Below are positions 58,980 to 64,000 of a stretch of DNA of 64,000 bases, in pieces. A model generated the notes under the pieces. The model did no database searches and was not told the DNA's origin. It was given only the letters and a program-made list of their open reading frames with translations. Where the stretch lies: NCBI RefSeq assembly GCF_045277565.1, contig NZ_CP123584.1, positions 3,410,001 through 3,474,000 on the forward strand, read 5' to 3'. The translations under genes were made by a program, and so were the position numbers. How positions within the stretch are numbered: the first letter of the stretch is position 1; each line of letters starts with the position of its first letter. Source of the DNA: Aliisedimentitalea scapharcae (GTDB lineage Bacteria > Pseudomonadota > Alphaproteobacteria > Rhodobacterales > Rhodobacteraceae).

Positions 58980-61399
58980 CAGTTTGATCCTTTGAATGCG
59001 AATTTCGCGGGTTTCAGCGAGGCCTTGGCGCTGTAGCGGGTACAGGCGATTTCGACCTCGAACCCGTCAACGATGTCCTGACTGACCAGCGCCTCCAGCG
59101 GCGCATCAATCATTGCCAACGCAACCGAGCGGCCAAAGCGATAGCTCCAGGCGGCCGAGGTGATCTGACCCACCACCTGACCATCGCGCCAGATCGGTTC
59201 ATCATGGATCGGGAGCGCGTCCGGATCGTCAAACAACATAGACACAATGCGGCGTTTGGGTGGGGTCGTGCGGGCGGCCAACAGGGCGTCCTTGCCGACA
59301 AAATCGCTGTCCCAGCCAATGAACGCCTCGGTCCCGGCCTCGAACGGGGTGACGCCGGGTGACATTTCGTGCCCCCATGCGCGGAACCCGCTTTCGATGC
59401 GCAGTGAGCCGCTGGCAAACAGCCCGGCGTGGGTGGCACCGGCAGCGATCAGCGCCTCATAGGCGGCCATGGCCATATCGGCGGGGATGTAGAGTTCGAA
59501 CCCTTCTTCGCCGGTGAACGACAACCGCCCAGCCCAGCCGCTGGCCAGCCCGATTTCGACCGGGGCAAAGCGGAAGCGGCCAATATTGGGCAGTTTTGCG
59601 GTCGATGCCTTTTGCAGGATTTCCGCCGCACGTGCCCCTGCCAGCCCCAGGATCGCATAGCCCGAGGTCACATCAGTCACTTCGACCCGGAACGACCCTT
59701 TGGTTTCGCGCAGGCGTTTCATGTCGCGTACGACCTCGCCCGCGCCAACGATCAGCATATAGGTGCCGGCCCCGTGGCGCTGCACGGTGATGTCGGATTC
59801 AATCCCACCGCGCGCGTTCAGGATCTGGCTATAGACTATACGGCCCGTCGGCACGTCCATGTCTGCCGCGCAGACGCGGTTCAGGAAATCGCAGGCGTCC
59901 GGCCCCTGCACCATGATCTTGCCAAAGGCCGATTGGTCCAGAATGGCAGCCCCATCGCGACAGGCGGCCACCTCGGCCCCGACCTGATCGCGCCATTTCG
60001 GTGCCTCAAAGGTCAACGGCAGGTGGTTTTCGTCACCGCCGAAATGTTCGACCCGTTCCCATCCCGCGCGCGAAACGAATTTGGCCCCGGCCTGTTGCAG
60101 GCCCGAATGGATCGGGCTGCGCCGCTGACCACGCGCGGTGTCCATGGAGCGCCCCGGATAGGCAATGTCGTAATGGCGCCCCAGAACTTCGGGGATCCGC
60201 GCCTCGAGCGCGCCCAGCACGTTCATTTCGGGGCCAAAGCGGCGAATATCGGCCTCGTTCAGCTCCATCGTCGGTTCGCCTGCCATGATCCATTCGGCCA
60301 TCGCCATGCCCGCGCCACCGGCCAGCGCGATGCCGGTCGAATTCATGCCGCCCATCAGGAACAACCCCGGCACTTCGGGGCTTTCGCCCATCATGAACTG
60401 GCTATCGAGCGTGAAACTCTCGGGCCCGTTTAGCAGCATGCGCACCTCGGCCTGTTCCAGCGCCGGGATACGGTGCAGGGCGTTCTCCATCATCGGCATG
60501 AAGTGGTCCCAATCCTCGCCCAGCAAATCAAAGCTGAAATCGGCGGGAAGCTTTTCCATTGGCAGCCCCTTGGCGTGGGGTTCAAAACAGCCGACCAACA
60601 GCCCTTCGACATCGTCGCGGGCGTACAGAAAGGCGTCCTGATCGTTCAGCGTCGGCAGATGCGCGCCCTTGCCCAGCGCCTGTACCTGTTCCAGCGGCTT
60701 GGTCAGGATGTAGAAATGTTCGCAGGCATAGAGCGGCATATGCGCGCCCGCCATTTCGGCGACCTCGCGCGACCACAGCCCACAGGCGATCACCACCTCG
60801 TCGGCTTCGATCACGTGATCGCCGACCTCAACCGCGCTGATGCGGCCGCCCTGTTTTTGCAGGCCCGTAACGCGGGTGTCCTCGAATATCTGAACGCCGC
60901 GGGCACGGGCACCCTTGGACAGCGCCAGCGCCACATCCGACGGGTTCACCCGGCCATCAACCGGCGAATAGACCGCGCCGATCACATCGTCGGTGTGCAG
61001 CAACGGCCACAGTTCTTCGACCTGCTTGCGGTCCACCACTTCGGCCTCGAGCCCAAAGGCCCGGCCCAGTGAAACCTGCCGTTTCAGGGTGGTCAGACGG
61101 TCCTGATTGGTGGCAATCGACAGGCTGCCGGTCTGGGTCCAGCCGGTGCCCTGCCCGGTCTCCTGCTCCAGGTCCTTGTACAGGTCGATCGAATAATTGA
61201 TCAGCTTGGTCAGCGTCGCGGACGGGCGCAGACGGCGCACCAGCCCGGCGGCGTGCCAGGTGGTCCCGGAGGTGAGTTTGGAGCGTTCCAGAACCACGAT
61301 ATCCTTGCGCCCTTCGCGGGCCAGATGATAGGCGATGGAACATCCAATGACCCCGCCGCCGATGATCACGGTACGGGCCTGTTTGGGCAGAGACGTCAT
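58979..61399 (-). CDS. FAD-dependent dimethylglycine/sarcosine dehydrogenase-like enzyme 1 (FAD-GcvT)
   Basis: The protein is 806 residues with the same two-domain plan as its neighbour but clearly diverged. FAD motif TVIIGGGVIGCSIAYHLAREG and SGTTWHAAGLVRRLRP carry the covalent-FAD His. The C-terminal GcvT part contains RIESGFRAWGHEMSPGVTP and FVGKDALLAAR. Two consecutive, non-identical enzymes of this type suggest two successive demethylations of one N,N-dimethylated substrate, or different substrates. ATGA overlaps the aminotransferase gene stop. Confidence 0.88.
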   Translation of the reverse strand: MTSLPKQARTVIIGGGVIGCSIAYHLAREGRKDIVVLERSKLTSGTTWHAAGLVRRLRPSATLTKLINYSIDLYKDLEQETGQGTGWTQTGSLSIATNQDRLTTLKRQVSLGRAFGLEAEVVDRKQVEELWPLLHTDDVIGAVYSPVDGRVNPSDVALALSKGARARGVQIFEDTRVTGLQKQGGRISAVEVGDHVIEADEVVIACGLWSREVAEMAGAHMPLYACEHFYILTKPLEQVQALGKGAHLPTLNDQDAFLYARDDVEGLLVGCFEPHAKGLPMEKLPADFSFDLLGEDWDHFMPMMENALHRIPALEQAEVRMLLNGPESFTLDSQFMMGESPEVPGLFLMGGMNSTGIALAGGAGMAMAEWIMAGEPTMELNEADIRRFGPEMNVLGALEARIPEVLGRHYDIAYPGRSMDTARGQRRSPIHSGLQQAGAKFVSRAGWERVEHFGGDENHLPLTFEAPKWRDQVGAEVAACRDGAAILDQSAFGKIMVQGPDACDFLNRVCAADMDVPTGRIVYSQILNARGGIESDITVQRHGAGTYMLIVGAGEVVRDMKRLRETKGSFRVEVTDVTSGYAILGLAGARAAEILQKASTAKLPNIGRFRFAPVEIGLASGWAGRLSFTGEEGFELYIPADMAMAAYEALIAAGATHAGLFASGSLRIESGFRAWGHEMSPGVTPFEAGTEAFIGWDSDFVGKDALLAARTTPPKRRIVSMLFDDPDALPIHDEPIWRDGQVVGQITSAAWSYRFGRSVALAMIDAPLEALVSQDIVDGFEVEIACTRYSAKASLKPAKFAFKGSN

Positions 61400-62694
61400 G
61401 GGGCAATCACTCCTGCTTCGGTCAACTCGCCGAGCGTTTCGTCAAAAATTTCAATGGCTTCGTCAACCAGTTCCGGGGTGTGGGCGCTGGACGTGACACA
61501 GGAGGTGAACGACATGAAGTCCACCCCGCGTTCCAGCAGCCCATTGCGCAGCCCATTGACCAGCGCCGGGGGCACGGTGCGGATCTGCGCCGCTGTCAGC
61601 CCGTCGATTGAGCTGCCGCCGAAATAAAGGTGGCACGTCGAACTGTCGCCATAGGCCACCGCCGCCATGCCGCGGTTGGTGAAGCAGGCGTTGATGCCGT
61701 CGCGCAGGCGGGCGGCCATGGCGTCGGCCTGTTTCTGAACGTCACCGGTGGACAACAGCTTCATCGCGGCAATGGCACCTGCGGCGACCATGGGGGCAGC
61801 GTTGAACGTGCCCTTGTGGCTGACCGGCGGGGCCAGACCGTCGCGGGGTTTGCCGGGATCCAGCAGCTCCATGATATCGCGTCGCCCACAGATCGCACCG
61901 CCAGGCAGCCCACCGGTCACAACCTTGGCCAGCGTGGTGATGTCTGGCGTCACCCCGTCGCGCGCCTGACGCCCGCCGGGGGCCCAGCGGAATCCGGTGA
62001 TCACCTCGTCAAAGATCAGAACCTTGCCGCGCGTCGTGGCCAGGTCGCGGATACCGGACAGAAAGCCATCCGGCAAAGGCACCGAGCCATAATTGGCCCC
62101 GGATGCTTCGACAAAAATTGTCCCGATATCGTCGTCCTGATCCAACAGCGCCGCGATGGCGTCAACTGACGGCGGTGCCACCACGGTCAGATCGGTGATC
62201 GCCGTTGGCACGCCCAACGACGGTGCCGTGTTGGTGCCAGGTTTGGCCCCTTTGATCAGCATATCGTGCCAGCCGTGGAAATGCCCGTCGATGCGCAGCA
62301 CTTTGTCTTTGCCCGACCACGCACGTCCCAGACGCAGCGCCAACATGGTGCTTTCGGTGCCTGAACCGGTAAACCGGACCAGATCGGCCGAAGGGTACAG
62401 CCGCGCGATCCATTCCGCCCATTCGATTTCCAGCGCGTGACAATCGCCAGTATAGGGCGTTTTGGTCAGCTGTTCGGCCACCGCCTGCATCACCTCGGGA
62501 CAGGAATTGCCCAGGATCTGGCTGGCAGCGCCCAGTTTGAAGTCGATATAGCGTTTGCCTTCGACGTCCCATTTTTCCGCGCCCAGCGCGTGATCGATAT
62601 AGATCGGGTGCGGCGCGCGATAGCGCAGTTCATGGCTGACCCCGCCGGGCATCACCTGGCGGGCGCGATCTGCGAGGGTCTGGTTGCGTGTCAT
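61396..62694 (-). CDS. Class III aminotransferase, HemL-like
   Basis: The product is 432 residues, fold-type I PLP enzyme of the glutamate-1-semialdehyde aminomutase/omega-aminotransferase group. It has VRFTGSGTESTMLALRLGRAW (phosphate loop), HFHGWHD, LIFDEVITGFRW (cofactor Asp) and the PLP lysine in TTLAKVVTGGLPGGAICG. The N-terminal MPGGVSHELRY is reminiscent of GSA-AM, but the genetic context is catabolic rather than haem synthesis. It would remove the amino group exposed by demethylation, giving a semialdehyde or 2-oxo acid. Confidence 0.85.
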   Translation of the reverse strand: MTRNQTLADRARQVMPGGVSHELRYRAPHPIYIDHALGAEKWDVEGKRYIDFKLGAASQILGNSCPEVMQAVAEQLTKTPYTGDCHALEIEWAEWIARLYPSADLVRFTGSGTESTMLALRLGRAWSGKDKVLRIDGHFHGWHDMLIKGAKPGTNTAPSLGVPTAITDLTVVAPPSVDAIAALLDQDDDIGTIFVEASGANYGSVPLPDGFLSGIRDLATTRGKVLIFDEVITGFRWAPGGRQARDGVTPDITTLAKVVTGGLPGGAICGRRDIMELLDPGKPRDGLAPPVSHKGTFNAAPMVAAGAIAAMKLLSTGDVQKQADAMAARLRDGINACFTNRGMAAVAYGDSSTCHLYFGGSSIDGLTAAQIRTVPPALVNGLRNGLLERGVDFMSFTSCVTSSAHTPELVDEAIEIFDETLGELTEAGVIAP

Positions 62695-62715
62695 GTCAGC
62701 TCTCAGTTCGATGTC

Positions 62716-64000
62716 TCAGTGGTTCAAAACGATGGATTTCGTGGCGCAATAGGCGGCGAGCCCCGCCAACCCCTTTTCCCGGCCGATGCCGCTGTGCTTC
62801 ATCCCGCCAAACGGCACGGTATCGCCGCCTTGCAGGAAGCCGTTGACAAACACCTGTCCGGCCTCGACCCGGCGGGCAATTTGCAGGGCGCGGGAGGCGT
62901 CGGCGGTATAGATCCCAGCGACCAGACCAAAGTCTGAACCATTGGCGAGCGTCAGGGCGTGATCGGCATCTTCGCAGATCTGGGTGACCAGCACCGGGCC
63001 GAACACTTCGTCGCGGGCGATCTCGCTGTCAGCAGGGACATCCGTGAAAATGGTCGGGGCATAGAACAGCCCGTTTGGCAAGGCGTCGGGGCGAACCCGA
63101 TGGCCGCCAGTCACACAACGCAAACCTGCGGTACGTGCGCGATCCACAAAGCCGTCGACTCGCGCGATCTGGCTGGCAGACACCAGCGGCCCCAGATCCG
63201 GGTCGTCCAGGGGATGGCCAAATGTCAGCGCCTCGGCCCTTTCAACCACCCGTTCGATCAGCGCCTCATGCACATCACGGTGACAGATCAGCCGGGCACC
63301 GGCGGCACAGACCTGCCCGGCGTTAAAGAAGATCCCGCGCACCACGCCATCCGCGGCGGCACCCAGATCGGCATCGGCCAGCACCACCACCGGGGATTTC
63401 CCGCCCAGCTCCAGCGTCACACCAGCCACAGGAGCCGAGGCCGCCTGCATCACCCGGCGGCCCGTCGCGGTCGATCCGGTAAAGGTCACATGGGCAATGT
63501 CAGCATGCCCAGCCAGCGCCGCGCCCACGTCGCCCGCACCACAGACCACATTGAACACCCCCGGCGGCACCCCGGCCTCCAGCGCCAGTTGCGCAACCAT
63601 GATGGCAGACAACGGCGTCAGCTCGGACGGTTTTGCCACAATCGTGGCCCCCACCGCCAACGCCGGGGCCGCACCACGTGCAAGGGTTGAGATCGGGTAG
63701 TTCCACGGCAAGATGTGGGCGGTCACACCCACCGGTTCCAACACGGTCAATGCTGTCTGATCCGGTCCCAGGGGAATGCTGTCACCGTTCAGCTTGTCAC
63801 AGCATCCGGCGTAGAACCGGAAATACGCCACGGCCCGGATCACGTCGCGGCGCGCCTGAGACAGGGGTTTGCCCACGTTCGCCGACTCGACCGCGGCCAG
63901 CCGGTCGGCCTGTCCCGCGATCAGATCGGCGAGGCGAAACAGCACCTGTGCGCGCGCACCCGGTGCGGTGTCGGCCCAGCCGCGTAATGCTCCCTTGGCG
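62716..64000 (-). CDS. Aldehyde dehydrogenase (5' end cut by window)
   Basis: This is an NAD(P)+-dependent aldehyde dehydrogenase. The general base is in VTLELGGKSPVVVL, the cofactor loop in TFTGSTATGRR, and the nucleophile Cys in FFNAGQVCAAGARLIC. The frame continues past the internal GTG at 63945 to the window edge with family-like sequence (ALRGWADTAPGARAQVLFRL), so the true start lies outside. It is the first visible gene of the eight-gene operon, 21 bases ahead of the aminotransferase, and may oxidise the aldehyde made by the latter. Confidence 0.88.
   Translation of the reverse strand, partial: AKGALRGWADTAPGARAQVLFRLADLIAGQADRLAAVESANVGKPLSQARRDVIRAVAYFRFYAGCCDKLNGDSIPLGPDQTALTVLEPVGVTAHILPWNYPISTLARGAAPALAVGATIVAKPSELTPLSAIMVAQLALEAGVPPGVFNVVCGAGDVGAALAGHADIAHVTFTGSTATGRRVMQAASAPVAGVTLELGGKSPVVVLADADLGAAADGVVRGIFFNAGQVCAAGARLICHRDVHEALIERVVERAEALTFGHPLDDPDLGPLVSASQIARVDGFVDRARTAGLRCVTGGHRVRPDALPNGLFYAPTIFTDVPADSEIARDEVFGPVLVTQICEDADHALTLANGSDFGLVAGIYTADASRALQIARRVEAGQVFVNGFLQGGDTVPFGGMKHSGIGREKGLAGLAAYCATKSIVLNH

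Noticed and set aside
57426..59036. A 536-codon open frame on the plus strand
   Set aside because: It is the antisense shadow of the second FAD-GcvT gene, rich in Gly, Arg and His without any recognisable domain.
61396..62694. Glutamate-1-semialdehyde aminomutase (hemL)
   Set aside because: The family is the same, but the gene is embedded in a catabolic operon with demethylases and an aldehyde dehydrogenase; haem synthesis is unlikely.
1..64000. tRNA, rRNA, CRISPR, prophage or transposase genes
   Set aside because: I looked through the intergenic gaps for T-loop-like sequence, repeat-spacer periodicity and recombinase motifs and saw none. A covariance-model scan would be the decisive test.

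Overview
The window is a GC-rich, densely coded stretch of an alphaproteobacterial chromosome. Several features point to the order Rhodobacterales, most likely the marine Roseobacter group: a propionyl-CoA carboxylase locus with its own PccR-type regulator, an HdaA-like DnaA regulator, a betICBA choline-O-sulfate/choline operon beside an unusually short BCCT carrier, and a string of FAD/folate dimethylglycine-dehydrogenase-like enzymes. I saw no rRNA, tRNA, CRISPR array, insertion sequence or prophage gene. The genes look like ordinary chromosome apart from one foreign-looking 360-base patch inside the pcc locus. The two terminal genes run off the window.

Layout. 1-7.8 kb: housekeeping and small enzymes (2-oxoglutarate oxygenase, AI-2E-type permease followed directly by hdaA, Ppx/GppA phosphatase, nuclease/phosphatase, TerB-DnaJ protein, GNAT and glyoxalase-like proteins). 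8-21.4 kb: propionate/methylmalonyl-CoA module, with methylmalonyl-CoA mutase, pccA and pccB on the minus strand, several small lipoproteins and a cupin gene between them, and the regulator pccR beyond a Bcr/CflA-type efflux gene. TTTGCAAA octamers, the reported PccR half-site, lie before pccB and pccR and once inside the locus. 21.5-29.3 kb: a DUF4274 protein, a YdcH protein, and choline metabolism (betA, betB, betC, betI and a BCCT transporter). 29.4-38.7 kb: a second BetI-like regulator with a BenE-type transporter, a DUF1036 protein, EamA and LysE exporters with ArgP, YebC, an SLC13 permease and an AraC regulator. 38.9-51.5 kb: cupin/flavin monooxygenase pair, M20 deacetylase, LysR, EamA, MocR, DUF983, TetR/aminotransferase pair, MFS/MerR pair and EamA.

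51.7-64 kb is the most interesting stretch: eight minus-strand genes that nearly all overlap or touch. In transcription order they are aldehyde dehydrogenase, HemL-like class III aminotransferase, two FAD-GcvT oxidative demethylases, a TPP enzyme of the acetolactate synthase fold, a class II aldolase, and a TcuA/TcuB-like flavoprotein and membrane iron-sulfur pair. This reads as a complete catabolic route for an N-methylated amino compound, ending in a decarboxylation/aldol step and a membrane-linked dehydrogenation. I do not recognise it as a described pathway.

Other non-coding signals: two dispersed copies of a conserved element whose hairpin differs between copies but keeps its pairing; tandem perfect hairpins after argP; a MerR-type dyad in the spacer of an efflux promoter; a TetR-style palindrome overlapping a -10 box; and repeated TTGC-type motifs before a MocR gene. 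All functional calls rest on reading motifs and family resemblance by eye; no database search was run.
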